Under the pieces are notes generated by a model, which saw nothing but the letters and a program-made list of their open reading frames with translations, ran no database searches and was not told where the DNA came from. From Exiguobacterium sp. BMC-KP (GTDB lineage Bacteria > Bacillota > Bacilli > Exiguobacteriales > Exiguobacteriaceae), in NCBI RefSeq assembly GCF_001275385.1, contig NZ_LGIW01000015.1, positions 2,099,489-2,163,488 on the forward strand: DNA of 64,000 nucleotides, given 5' to 3'. The translations under genes were made by a program, and so were the position numbers. Positions 17,373-25,862 of the stretch are shown here, piece by piece. Position 1 is the stretch's first letter. Each line of letters starts with the position of its first letter.

Positions 17373-17478
17373 TATTTTCTATGACCCCTCGTTCTTTCCG
17401 ATTTCCATGCAAAATCACAACTTACTGTATAAGGATAGGTTTAACGCTTTTTTTACCAAGGTGTTGCCTATCTACCTA
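17373..17478. other. Upstream region of DUF6440-like gene
   Basis: About 100 AT-rich bases with an A/T run near 17450. A possible -10 (TATACA on the minus strand) has no matching -35; nothing else recognised. Confidence 0.3.
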
Positions 17479-17584
17479 GTACAGTCCTCACATTCCCACA
17501 CGACTCCTACAGGAAAACGCATGATTCATCGTGCTGTCAGAGACAAACAAGCCTGATAAAAGCGGGTAGGAAATCGTGAGGACG
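17479..17584 (-). repeat. Repeated intergenic element, copy A (minus orientation)
   Basis: Inverted copy of the element at 16855-17005. It holds the identical 19-base core at 17533-17551 and flanking matches (CCTACAGGAAAA, CCTGATAAAAGC, AATCGTGAGGACG). Read on the minus strand it begins about 20 bases after the stop of the UPF0303 gene and contains GCACGAT/ATCATGC followed by four T, so it may act as that gene's terminator. Confidence 0.7.
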
Positions 17585-17603
17585 TCTTATCAAGTCCAGT
17601 ACT

Positions 17604-18074
17604 TCACTGCTCCAACTGTTGTCTTTTAAGTAAACGCAATGCTTCCGTCGCGAGGCGATGATCGGCTTCCTGAGATAGACCGGAAACGGTGATCGTACCG
17701 ACGACACCGACTCCTTCAATCCGGATCGGAAACGACCCACCTGCATCAGCATAATCGGCTGGAGAAACAGCATACATCGTATGATACGAGCGATGCTTAC
17801 TCTCATTATAACGACGCATGTAGAGCGAACTATAGCCATGTCGTAAGACGACGTTCGATTTTCGGCGGATCCATTCTTCCTGATCGGGTGCCGTACCGTC
17901 GAGCGCCGCGTAATACAAGCGCTGTCCGTTTCGTTTGATCTCAACGGCAATCGAAAGATTCTCTTTCATCGCCCGACCGATCAATTCGTGCCCCATCCCG
18001 ATCGCTTCCGTATTCGTCAGTGACGTCAGGACGAGTTCTTCTTCTTCAGCCAGCAGTACCTTCAGCTCTTCCAT
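17604..18074 (-). CDS. UPF0303 / heme-degrading-domain (DUF336-like) family protein
   Basis: A 156-residue protein of the UPF0303 (YBR137W/HbpS-like) family. Recognisable parts are LTNTEAIGMGHEL, the central AALDGTAPDQEEWIRRKSNVV, and AGGSFPIRIEGVGVVGTITVSGLSQEADH, the loop conserved in this fold. Biochemical role is uncertain; heme or cofactor binding is known only for relatives. The ATG at 18074 is nine bases from AAAGGA and overlaps the end of the oxidoreductase gene; the ATG at 18083 touches the ribosome site. Last gene of the DeoR operon. Confidence 0.8.
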   Translation of the reverse strand: MEELKVLLAEEEELVLTSLTNTEAIGMGHELIGRAMKENLSIAVEIKRNGQRLYYAALDGTAPDQEEWIRRKSNVVLRHGYSSLYMRRYNESKHRSYHTMYAVSPADYADAGGSFPIRIEGVGVVGTITVSGLSQEADHRLATEALRLLKRQQLEQ

Positions 18075-19111
18075 TCGTCCCATTCCTTTCGCACGAGGCG
18101 TCGTCCTTCATCACTACTGACGCGAACCGCTTCAATCAAGCGCATTGTTTTTTCAGCATCTCGTAAATTGACAGGCACTTGTCCTTTGCGAAGTCCTTCC
18201 GCCAATTGTTCGTAAAACGTCGCATAACTGCCTGGAAGTGTCGCGAGACGCTCGACAGGCTGATCCGCGATCTGGAGGTAGCCATAGGAATCTACTTCAT
18301 CTTCTCCGAGTTGCGTATCAACAGGATATCCTTTCGCAAGCCGTCCTTCCTGCGGATCCATTCCGTATTTGATGTAACTGCCACGCGTTGCATGGAACTC
18401 GAAGCGTGGTGTTGGTCCTTGAATGAAGGACGTCGAACGGAGAATGACGCGACGTGTTCCGTAGTGCAACGTGACGTGGAATCCGTCATCGACGACCGCT
18501 CCGTCGCGTTGTAGATAGACATCTCCTACCAACGCATCCGGTTCTCCGAACAAGGCAAGTGCTTGATCGAGCAGATGTGACCCGAGATCAAATAGGATGC
18601 CAGCACCACTACCCTCTTGTTCCCGCCATCGTTCGCGAACGACCGGACGATAGCGATCGAAGCGTGACTCGATGACTTGCCAATCGCCAATCTCGTTCAT
18701 CTCCATCAGCTGTTCGAGTGTCAGGAAGTCACCGTCAAAGCGACGATTCTGATAGACCGCGACTTGAACACCGTGCTGTTTCGCTAAATCTTGCAGCGCG
18801 AGTGCTTCTGCGATTGTTACGACCGCCGGCTTTTCGAGTAAGACGTGTTTCTTTGCCTCAATCGCTTGTTTCGCCATTTCGAAATGCAGTGCCGTTGGTG
18901 TCGTAATGATGACGAGTTCCGTGTTGTTGTCTTGCAACGCCTCAGCGAGTGTTGCGACGACCGTCGCTTTACTGAAATGTCGCGCTACTTGTTCTGGTCG
19001 GCTCGAGACGACCTGTGTCACTTCAAATGCTGGTAACGCTTGTAAGAACGGGACATGGAACGTCACCGCTGAAAAGCCGAAGCCGACGAGTGTCGTTTGA
19101 ATCGGGTTCAT
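18062..19111 (-). CDS. Gfo/Idh/MocA family oxidoreductase
   Basis: A 349-residue NAD(P)-dependent sugar or polyol dehydrogenase. The Rossmann start VGFGFSAVTFHVPFL, the EKPAVVT motif containing the conserved lysine (HVLLEKPA), and GSHLLDQAL with the conserved Asp/His pair (DLGSHLLD) are visible. The substrate is not predictable. It overlaps the DeoR gene by an ATGA junction and is followed by the UPF0303 gene, giving a three-gene operon. GGAGGAAAAAGG precedes the ATG. Confidence 0.88.
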   Translation of the reverse strand: MNPIQTTLVGFGFSAVTFHVPFLQALPAFEVTQVVSSRPEQVARHFSKATVVATLAEALQDNNTELVIITTPTALHFEMAKQAIEAKKHVLLEKPAVVTIAEALALQDLAKQHGVQVAVYQNRRFDGDFLTLEQLMEMNEIGDWQVIESRFDRYRPVVRERWREQEGSGAGILFDLGSHLLDQALALFGEPDALVGDVYLQRDGAVVDDGFHVTLHYGTRRVILRSTSFIQGPTPRFEFHATRGSYIKYGMDPQEGRLAKGYPVDTQLGEDEVDSYGYLQIADQPVERLATLPGSYATFYEQLAEGLRKGQVPVNLRDAEKTMRLIEAVRVSSDEGRRLVRKEWDEWKS

Positions 19112-19863
19112 CCTTTTTCCTCCTCTGTCACGTCGAGTTCGACGTTGTAGTGGTGTAGTCGTTCCTTCCATGATGCGTCTGGTGCCTGATCCGTGACGAG
19201 CACATCGATTTGCTCCCAGTCACAGACCTTATGCAAAAAACGCTTATTGAATTTGGTATGGTCTGCGAGGACGATGACACGGGTCGCACTTCGAATCATC
19301 GCTTTCTTTACGACCGCTTCTTCGAGCTGTTCTGCAAAAAGTCCTTCCTCCGTTAATCCACACGCTCCGAGAAAGACACTGTCGACTTGATAATTCAAGA
19401 TATCGTCTGCCGTCTTGATCCCGCTCAGACTGCGTGCATGCCGATCAAAACGTCCACCTGTAACGTACAGTTCAATATCCGTTCGAGCTCCGACATAGTC
19501 TGCGATATCGAGTGAGTTCGTGATGACTTGTAGCGGATACGGTGGAAGTGCCCGAGCCATCTCAGATACCGTCGTTGCCGCGTCAAGCAACAATCGATCG
19601 TTTGCGTGGACGTGCCGTGCCGCGCGCTGTCCGATCCGTCGTTTTTCCGGTTTTTCTGTCCGCTGTTCGTAGGCAAGCGTTCCACCAGCACGGACCAATC
19701 CGTTTTTGACACGGATGATTTCCCCTTCTTGTTCGAGCAAAATGACATCACGCCGTGCAGTATCTCGTGAAATCTGATATTCCTGCATTAGCTGGTCGAG
19801 CGAAATTTCCGGACTCGTCTTGATCCATTCCCGCATCTGTTGCAATCGTTCCATTTGCCCCAT
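19108..19863 (-). CDS. DeoR/GlpR family transcriptional regulator
   Basis: A 251-residue sugar-phosphate-responsive repressor. N-terminal HTH (LDQLMQEYQISRDTARRDVILLEQEGEIIRVKNG) carries the DeoR signature. The C-terminal DeoRC domain shows ITNSLDIADYVG, VTGGRFD, FLGACGLTEEGLF and VLADHTKFNKR, which bind phosphorylated sugars in relatives. It heads the operon with the Gfo/Idh/MocA oxidoreductase, its likely target. AAGGAGG lies nine bases before ATG at 19863. Confidence 0.9.
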   Translation of the reverse strand: MGQMERLQQMREWIKTSPEISLDQLMQEYQISRDTARRDVILLEQEGEIIRVKNGLVRAGGTLAYEQRTEKPEKRRIGQRAARHVHANDRLLLDAATTVSEMARALPPYPLQVITNSLDIADYVGARTDIELYVTGGRFDRHARSLSGIKTADDILNYQVDSVFLGACGLTEEGLFAEQLEEAVVKKAMIRSATRVIVLADHTKFNKRFLHKVCDWEQIDVLVTDQAPDASWKERLHHYNVELDVTEEEKG

Positions 19864-19924
19864 CGATCCATGCCTCCTTTTTCTTTATTTTAAGTTTTTT
19901 CATTACAATACGCAATTTTAACGC

Positions 19925-19968
19925 AAATAGTTCTACTGAATTCGGGTAAATAATAATAACAACTATTT
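19925..19968. promoter_or_regulatory. Inverted repeat in DeoR/SDR divergent region
   Basis: AAATAGTT (19925-19932) and AACTATTT (19961-19968) are perfect inverted octamers 28 bases apart, between the divergent deoR-type and SDR genes; a possible DeoR operator pair. Confidence 0.3.
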
Positions 19969-19987
19969 TTAGAACGGAGGAATCTGT

Positions 19988-20821
19988 ATGCAAACGATGT
20001 TGATCACTGGCGCCTCTTCCGGTATCGGTCTTGCGACGGCGCGTCGGTTTGCAGAAGCCGGTTGGTTCGTCTACGCGGGAGTCCGGAGTCCGGACGAGAT
20101 GACTGTATCGTTACCGACGCTCATCTTCTTACCGCTCGATGTGACCGATGAAACAAGCGTTAAAGCAGCAGTCCGTCAAATTGAACAGGAAGTCGATCAT
20201 CTTGACGTCGTGTTCTGCAATGCTGGTCAGGGTTTATTGCGTGCACTGGGACAAGCGACGAGTTATGAAATCAATCGCTTGTTCGAAACGAATGTCTTCG
20301 GTGTCATCCGAACGATTGAAGCTTGCCTTCCCCTACTCAAACAAGCACCGGAAGGTAGTCACTTACTCGCGACATCAAGCGTCAGTGGGCTCGTCGGTCA
20401 ACCAATGAACGAACTGTATTGTGCCAGTAAATTTGCGATTGAAGGGCTGTTTGAAAGTCTTGCCACCTACTACAAACCGTACTTCAATATCGACGTCACC
20501 TTGATCGAACCAGCTGCTGTCGAAACGAACTTTACGGCGAATGTTCTCGATCAACTCGAACAGACAGGTGGCTTACACGAAGACGACTTCAAACCGATCA
20601 TCAGTGCCTATTTGCAGACGTACCGAACACGTCATGCCAATCGCCAATCGGCAGAAGCTCTAGCTGAAGTAATCTTCGAGGTCGTCCATGGTGATGACCG
20701 TCCTTTACGCATTCGAACGACAGAAGCCGATGAACACTTCGTCGCGCATAAAACCCGTCATGATCCATCAGGACTCGAGGGGGTCGCTAAAATACGGCGT
20801 CTGACATTAAATCTCGATTGA
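19988..20821 (+). CDS. SDR family oxidoreductase
   Basis: A 277-residue short-chain dehydrogenase with TGASSGIG (residues 7-14), FCNAGQG, the catalytic serine in ATSSVSG and YCASK. The longer C terminus with a KPYFNIDVTLIEPAAVETNF block is like retinol/17-beta-hydroxysteroid-type SDRs. Substrate unknown. It is divergent from the DeoR operon; whether they share regulation is open. AACGGAGGAATCTGT precedes the ATG. Confidence 0.85.
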   Translation: MQTMLITGASSGIGLATARRFAEAGWFVYAGVRSPDEMTVSLPTLIFLPLDVTDETSVKAAVRQIEQEVDHLDVVFCNAGQGLLRALGQATSYEINRLFETNVFGVIRTIEACLPLLKQAPEGSHLLATSSVSGLVGQPMNELYCASKFAIEGLFESLATYYKPYFNIDVTLIEPAAVETNFTANVLDQLEQTGGLHEDDFKPIISAYLQTYRTRHANRQSAEALAEVIFEVVHGDDRPLRIRTTEADEHFVAHKTRHDPSGLEGVAKIRRLTLNLD

Positions 20822-20915
20822 TTCCCCTTCTTTTAAAATTTCGTTCCGTCTAACGAAGGTACGCCTACTATACTGAGACTATCTACCTAAATCTCAAGCA
20901 GAAGGACGGAACGCT

Positions 20916-22481
20916 ATGCCATCTTTATTTCTTTTTACGATCGTTTATCTGATTCCGACCTTCATCATGTTTTACATGTCGGTCGATATTTTTTTACGCA
21001 ACCCATCACGCCCACAACATCGACTGCTCAGCTTATTCACATTCGCATACGGGATGTTATTCCTCGGTGAATTTTTCCGAAACGCCTCCCCAATCGAGTC
21101 GAGTCCAGCGTTCGTGACCTACTGGTTCGGTAATGCTGGTCTGATCGTCTTTAGTACGTCGCTTCACTTTATCTTTCGCATCTCGAACTTGTGGAAACGG
21201 ATGCCACGACTCCTCTATCCGTGGCTCTTTTATTTACCGATGGGGATCGTACTGGCGACATATCTATTTCAGACGAACATCATCAACAGTCAACAATTCA
21301 CGCAAGTCGGACAGTTCATCTATCCCGCCTTCAACACACAGTATTTAGTGACGATGACGGTCGGAAACGTCTTCCATCTTCTCGTCATCGGTCTGCTCGT
21401 GTACGCTCGGACTCAGTTGAAGGATGCCCGTCGCGGCATCATCAACGTCTTGCTGAGTGTCGCCGTTCTCGTCCTTGCGTGGGATGTCATCTTCGGCTAC
21501 TGGTCGTTCTATGGCATCATGCCACCGTATGCTTATATGTATGGTGGTTTATTCTGGGCAGGAGCACTCGCGATCGCGATGCGTCGATTTGATTATCTCG
21601 CTTCCTATCAAAAGCGCTTCGCGACGCTTTACAACTTGAATCCTTCTGCCATCCTCTTACTCGACCGGGAAGGAAGAATCGAGAGTGCCAACCCAGCTGC
21701 CCATCGCCTGTTCGAAACAGATGATCTGACGGCGTGTACGTTTTCGACCTACTTACCAGAGAAAAAACAAGCCGATTGGACACTGCACTACATGACGCAC
21801 TTTTTATCACACCGTAAGTTCAACGAATTCGAGACGAAGATTTTGACGGCACAGCAACAAGAACGCTACGTCGTCATGGACGCTGATTTCGTCTTCATCG
21901 AACAGGAACTGCACGGGATGCTGTTGATTCGTGATATCCAGTCCTTCAAGGAAGCGGAGCAGACGATTCGTTTTTTCGCCTATCATGATCCGCTAACGAA
22001 GATTGCCAATCGCCGGAGCTTTTACGAACGAGCGGCGCAAGAATTACTCGAGCTTGATCGCGTGGCGATCATCGTCGTCGATCTCGATGGTTTCAAAGCA
22101 ATCAACGATACGTACGGGCATCAGATTGGCGATGCCTTTTTAATTCATATCGCTCGCCTTCTTGAAAAACATGCAGAACAACATGGTTTTGCTGCCCGAG
22201 TTGGGGGAGATGAGTTTTTCTTACTCTATCGTCATCCGACCGTTGCTGCGCTACATGCGTATGCGACAGATCTATTGATCTACTTGCACGACAATCCTTA
22301 CCGGTTCGCTGAAGAAATCATTCAAATCCGAACGAGTATCGGACTCAGCTACTCACCGGATCATGGTGTTGACCTCGATACGTTGATTCAACATGCTGAC
22401 CAAGCGATGTACCGTGTCAAACATGACGGAAAGAATGATTATTTCATTCATGATACGATGGACTCGACGCAACGATCCTAA
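20916..22481 (+). CDS. Membrane-bound diguanylate cyclase (multi-TM - PAS - GGDEF)
   Basis: A 521-residue sensor enzyme predicted to make cyclic di-GMP. The first 230 residues form about seven transmembrane helices, like the N-terminal sensory region of 7TM histidine kinases. A PAS domain follows (about 240-345; NPSAILLLDREGRIESANPAA). The GGDEF domain starts near 350 (FAYHDPLTKIANR), with metal-binding DLDGFKAIND and the intact catalytic RVGGDEFF. No RxxD inhibitory site is seen at the usual spacing. First gene of a three-gene run with an ion channel and an unknown protein. Confidence 0.9.
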   Translation: MPSLFLFTIVYLIPTFIMFYMSVDIFLRNPSRPQHRLLSLFTFAYGMLFLGEFFRNASPIESSPAFVTYWFGNAGLIVFSTSLHFIFRISNLWKRMPRLLYPWLFYLPMGIVLATYLFQTNIINSQQFTQVGQFIYPAFNTQYLVTMTVGNVFHLLVIGLLVYARTQLKDARRGIINVLLSVAVLVLAWDVIFGYWSFYGIMPPYAYMYGGLFWAGALAIAMRRFDYLASYQKRFATLYNLNPSAILLLDREGRIESANPAAHRLFETDDLTACTFSTYLPEKKQADWTLHYMTHFLSHRKFNEFETKILTAQQQERYVVMDADFVFIEQELHGMLLIRDIQSFKEAEQTIRFFAYHDPLTKIANRRSFYERAAQELLELDRVAIIVVDLDGFKAINDTYGHQIGDAFLIHIARLLEKHAEQHGFAARVGGDEFFLLYRHPTVAALHAYATDLLIYLHDNPYRFAEEIIQIRTSIGLSYSPDHGVDLDTLIQHADQAMYRVKHDGKNDYFIHDTMDSTQRS

Positions 22482-22493
22482 AGGAGAGATTCC

Positions 22494-22823
22494 ATGATTT
22501 CTGTACTGACGATTTTTTCACGCTTATTCAAGGGATTGCGCCGCGCCTTTCATCTGTCTTACTTTCGGGGACTATTGATTCTTTGCCTATTGACGCTCGT
22601 CTCCGGTACGATTTTCTACAGCACCGAAGAAAATCTTTCAATCGTTGATGCGCTTTACTTTTGCATCACAACACTGAGTACGGTCGGGCATCCTACTTTC
22701 GTTCCGACGACGACGCTCGGTAAGGTCTTTACAATGGGGTATATCACGATTGGTTGCGGACTATTTTTAACACTGATCGCCACGTTATCTTACGTTCTGA
22801 TTAAACAACCGGAGGATGAATAA
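22494..22823 (+). CDS. Two-helix ion channel subunit with unusual filter
   Basis: A 109-residue protein with two membrane helices and a pore loop, like prokaryotic NaK/KcsA-type channels. The filter reads TTLSTVGHPTF where potassium channels have TVGYG and NaK has TVGDG; the downstream PTTTLGKVFTMGYITIGCG matches the outer pore and inner helix start of NaK-like proteins. Ion selectivity is therefore uncertain. AAAGGAGAGATTCC precedes the ATG, 12 bases after the GGDEF gene. Confidence 0.8.
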   Translation: MISVLTIFSRLFKGLRRAFHLSYFRGLLILCLLTLVSGTIFYSTEENLSIVDALYFCITTLSTVGHPTFVPTTTLGKVFTMGYITIGCGLFLTLIATLSYVLIKQPEDE

Positions 22824-22837
22824 GGGGGAAACGACTT

Positions 22838-23488
22838 ATGCGCCAAGCTGCCATCCAAAATAATTTTGACTGGTGTCGCCTCGTCTGTGAGTTAGCGGGC
22901 TGTCAGGTGACGGAAACCGAGGCGACCTGGCTTGCTCAAGGCAGCGTACCAAGCTATTATCCGGAACTGATGGTCCGGATGCCTCATCAGCGGATTGGTG
23001 CTACGGATATCTACAGCATCAAGGACTGCACAGCGAGCTATGATTTCTCGAGTGCCGGCCTCAGTCATCTGTTCACAGCAGAATGGATGACACGTCCTGC
23101 CATACTTGATCGTCGCGCCCTTCCTGTCGATTGGTCCGTCGTGACGGATCCGGTACAGTTTGCACGCTTTCAAGCCATTCAAGCGACAGCTGAATTACCA
23201 GATACCCTCTGGCAACACCCCGACGTTCGGTTCTTCTATTCCGAAGCCCAACAAGCGAGTTGCATCGCTTATTCGAATCAAGTAACGACTGGTTTAACAT
23301 ACGTCAGTTCTGATTATCTTGACGAACGATTGTGGGATGACATTGCGCGCTTGAGTTCAGCACACTTCCCCGGTCAACCGCTTGTCGGGTATGAGTATGG
23401 CGATCATTTGATCACAGCGCTCGAAGCTGGCTTTGACGACGTCGGTCCACTCGCCGTCTGGATTCGCACGACAAATGATCACGCATGA
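22838..23488 (+). CDS. Hypothetical protein, weakly GNAT-like
   Basis: A 216-residue soluble protein. The opening NNFDWCRLVCELAG and the closing GYEYGDHLITALEAGFDDVGPLAVWI recall a group of Bacillales proteins related to GNAT acetyltransferases, but no acetyl-CoA loop (R/QxxGxG) is visible, so catalytic function cannot be claimed. It follows the ion-channel gene by 14 bases and ends at a strong terminator, so it belongs to the GGDEF operon. Confidence 0.6.
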   Translation: MRQAAIQNNFDWCRLVCELAGCQVTETEATWLAQGSVPSYYPELMVRMPHQRIGATDIYSIKDCTASYDFSSAGLSHLFTAEWMTRPAILDRRALPVDWSVVTDPVQFARFQAIQATAELPDTLWQHPDVRFFYSEAQQASCIAYSNQVTTGLTYVSSDYLDERLWDDIARLSSAHFPGQPLVGYEYGDHLITALEAGFDDVGPLAVWIRTTNDHA

Positions 23489-23545
23489 AAAAAACCGAAC
23501 CGATTTCCTTCTTCTTAGCGAAGGCGAATCGGTTCGGTTTTTTTT
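23488..23545. terminator. Bidirectional terminator between GGDEF operon and mgtE
   Basis: AAAACCGAACCGATT pairs with AATCGGTTCGGTTTT, with an inner CCTTC/GAAGG stem and A/T runs on both sides. Confidence 0.92.
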
Positions 23546-24896
23546 ACATCAAGCGACTAATGAACGCTGTCGCAATTCCGAAGTAGACAAGGAGCGACAG
23601 GATATCGTTCAAGGTCGTGATGAGTGGTCCGGATGCAATCGCTGGGTCAATCTTTAAGCGATGTAAGATGAGCGGAATGATCGTTCCAGCTAACGTTCCG
23701 AAAATCAACGTAATGACGAGCGAACTTCCGACGACAAGACCTAAAACGGCACTACCTTGCCAGACGTAGGCAATGATTGCAATCAAGATACCACAAATGA
23801 CACCAATGATCAGACCAACCCAGAGTTCCCGCAGGATCAACCGTGTTGCGACCCGTTTATCGACTTCACGTGTGATTAACCCACGGACGACGACCGCCAG
23901 TGATTGGGTGCCGGTATTCCCGGTCATTCCGGCAATCATCGGCATGAAAAACGCGAGCGCAACGACTTTTGAGAGCGTCTCTTCGAACTGACTGATGATT
24001 GATCCGGAGACGAGGCCGATGAAGAGTAGCAGGACGAGCCACGGTAAGCGCCGCGTTGCCGCAATCCACGGCTTCGTCTCGAAATCGATCGATTTACCGG
24101 AAGCCGAGAGTTTCTCGATGTCTTCGTTCGCTTCCTCCCGTAAGACGTCAAGCGCGTCATCAACCGTAATCAGTCCGACGAGAACATCCCCTTCGACGAC
24201 TGGTAACGAGACGAGGTCATAACGTTCGAATAATTGCGCGACTTCTTCCTGATCGGTCTCCGCTGCGACGCGAATCACCTTCGTCTCCATGACGTCACTG
24301 ATTCGTTCCGTATTTTCAGCTAAGATGACATCCCGATATGAGATGACACCGACGAGTTCACTGAGTTGATTGACGACGTAGACGTAGTTGATTGTCTCTG
24401 AGTATTCGATGTAGTCACGCATCTTCTCGACCGTCTCGCCGACCGTGAAGTCCTCACCGACCCAAATGAATCGATTCGTCATCAAGCGTCCGGCCGTTTC
24501 CGGTGGATACGTCAAGAGATTACGGACAATCAGCGCCTCGTCCGTTCGCATGCTACCAAGCAACTGGTCAGTCTCTTCTGGTCCGAGTTCCTCAAGTAAA
24601 TCCGCGACATCATCGTTCTCCATTAAATCAAGAACGTGTCCGGCGCGTTCGACATCTAAGCGACGTAAGACGGCTAGGCGTTGCTCCCCTTCGAGTTCCT
24701 CGAGCACATCCGCTAACCGTTCGTGATCAAGATAATCGAGGAGTCGTGCCTGATCGTCTTCTCCTAATTCTTCGTACACTTGCGCGATATCGTACGGATA
24801 AACTTCTTCGATGACTTGCTGTGCCTGTTCGCGTTTTTCCTTCGCGAGCGCATCGAGCAATAGCCACTTCCATTGTTGTTCTGCTGTCTGACGCAA
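23544..24896 (-). CDS. mgtE: Magnesium transporter MgtE
   Basis: Magnesium channel/transporter of about 450 residues. The cytosolic N domain contains repeated acidic helices (LGEDDQARLLDYL, LGPEETDQLLGSM). Two CBS domains follow (about 130-255), then five membrane helices with the conserved pore segment AGMTGNTGTQSLAV and PLITTLNDILSLLVYF. An ATG at 24914 is possible, but the strong GGGGGTG site lies inside that extension. TTG at 24896 is then six bases away and is preferred. Sole gene of its unit; no M-box leader was found. Confidence 0.93.
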   Translation of the reverse strand: MRQTAEQQWKWLLLDALAKEKREQAQQVIEEVYPYDIAQVYEELGEDDQARLLDYLDHERLADVLEELEGEQRLAVLRRLDVERAGHVLDLMENDDVADLLEELGPEETDQLLGSMRTDEALIVRNLLTYPPETAGRLMTNRFIWVGEDFTVGETVEKMRDYIEYSETINYVYVVNQLSELVGVISYRDVILAENTERISDVMETKVIRVAAETDQEEVAQLFERYDLVSLPVVEGDVLVGLITVDDALDVLREEANEDIEKLSASGKSIDFETKPWIAATRRLPWLVLLLFIGLVSGSIISQFEETLSKVVALAFFMPMIAGMTGNTGTQSLAVVVRGLITREVDKRVATRLILRELWVGLIIGVICGILIAIIAYVWQGSAVLGLVVGSSLVITLIFGTLAGTIIPLILHRLKIDPAIASGPLITTLNDILSLLVYFGIATAFISRLM

Positions 24897-24966
24897 ACTC
24901 CTCACCCCCTGCATTCTGCCTTTTCATCTTAGCACGAGTTGATTCGCGATCGATATCGAAAAACAG

Positions 24967-25013
24967 TTGACATCTGTTTCCTATGGCTTTAAAGTTTGCC
25001 TTAAGGAAACATT
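24967..25013 (+). promoter_or_regulatory. Distal promoter and MntR box of manganese operon
   Basis: TTGACA (24967-24972), 17-base spacer, TAAAGT (24990-24995). The MntR-type palindrome TTTGCCTTAAGGAAAC (24995-25010) overlaps the -10 and start region. Confidence 0.72.
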
Positions 25014-25067
25014 ATTAGTAGACCGAATCTTTCTCCATCGACATGGAGATTAAAATTTTTACACTAT

Positions 25068-25099
25068 TTTTTGCCCTAAGGAAACTTTTCTTCTATATA
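25068..25099 (+). promoter_or_regulatory. Proximal promoter and MntR box of manganese operon
   Basis: TTGCCC (25071-25076), 17-base spacer, TATATA (25094-25099). The second MntR-type box TTTTGCCCTAAGGAAAC (25069-25085) covers the -35. Confidence 0.72.
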
Positions 25100-25124
25100 C
25101 CACAAATTAAAGGAGTGATCATTC

Positions 25125-25862
25125 ATGTACGCCCTTGATGTTGAACGCCTCACGGTATCCTATTTTGATACGCATGCACTCGACGGGGTATCCGTCCGCA
25201 TTCCAGTCGCTTCTCTGATTGGCGTCATCGGACCGAACGGCGCTGGTAAATCAACATTCTTAAAAGCCGTCCTTGGTTTAATCCCAGCTCGAATCGAGCA
25301 GTTACGTGTGCTCGACCAACCACTTGAAACGGTTCGGTCGCGTGTTGCTTACGTTCCACAACGAAGTGCCATCGATTGGGACTTTCCTGTCCGTGTACAA
25401 GATGTCGTTCTAATGGGATGTTATCCGAAACTCGGACTCTTCAAACGACCATCAAAGGCACAAAAGACCTTCGCCATGGAGTGCCTTGAGCGCGTCGGGA
25501 TGGTCGACCATGCCGAGCGACAAATCGGTGAGCTGTCAGGTGGACAACAACAACGAGTCTTTCTCGCGCGTGCTCTGGCTCAAGAAGCAGAGCTCCTACT
25601 TCTTGACGAACCGTTCGTTGGCATCGATATCGCCAGTGAGCAGATGATCATCGAACTCTTACGGACTCTTCGCGCTGAAGGACGGACAATCATCGTCGTC
25701 CACCATGACTTGCATAAAGCGGAGGATTATTTTGATACCTTGATGTTGTTGAACAAACAACTGATCGCTGTCGGTCCCCCGTCTGATATCTTGACGCCAG
25801 AATGGCTCGAACCCGCGTACGGCTTACCACTATTTGAACGACGGAAGGAGGGACAAGGATGA
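25125..25862 (+). CDS. mntB: Manganese ABC transporter ATP-binding protein
   Basis: A 245-residue ATPase of the metal importer family. Walker A GPNGAGKST (about residues 37-45), PQRSAIDWDFPV, signature LSGGQQQR and Walker B LLLDEPFVG with the H-loop VVHHDL are intact. The SAIDWDFPV segment is typical of the zinc/manganese ATPases. It heads an operon of ATPase, permease and binding protein with overlapping junctions, downstream of two MntR-type operators, so manganese is the likely ion. Confidence 0.92.
   Translation: MYALDVERLTVSYFDTHALDGVSVRIPVASLIGVIGPNGAGKSTFLKAVLGLIPARIEQLRVLDQPLETVRSRVAYVPQRSAIDWDFPVRVQDVVLMGCYPKLGLFKRPSKAQKTFAMECLERVGMVDHAERQIGELSGGQQQRVFLARALAQEAELLLLDEPFVGIDIASEQMIIELLRTLRAEGRTIIVVHHDLHKAEDYFDTLMLLNKQLIAVGPPSDILTPEWLEPAYGLPLFERRKEGQG

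Noticed and set aside
24897..24966. Possible M-box (magnesium riboswitch) before mgtE
   Set aside because: The leader is too short and none of the conserved M-box segments is present.
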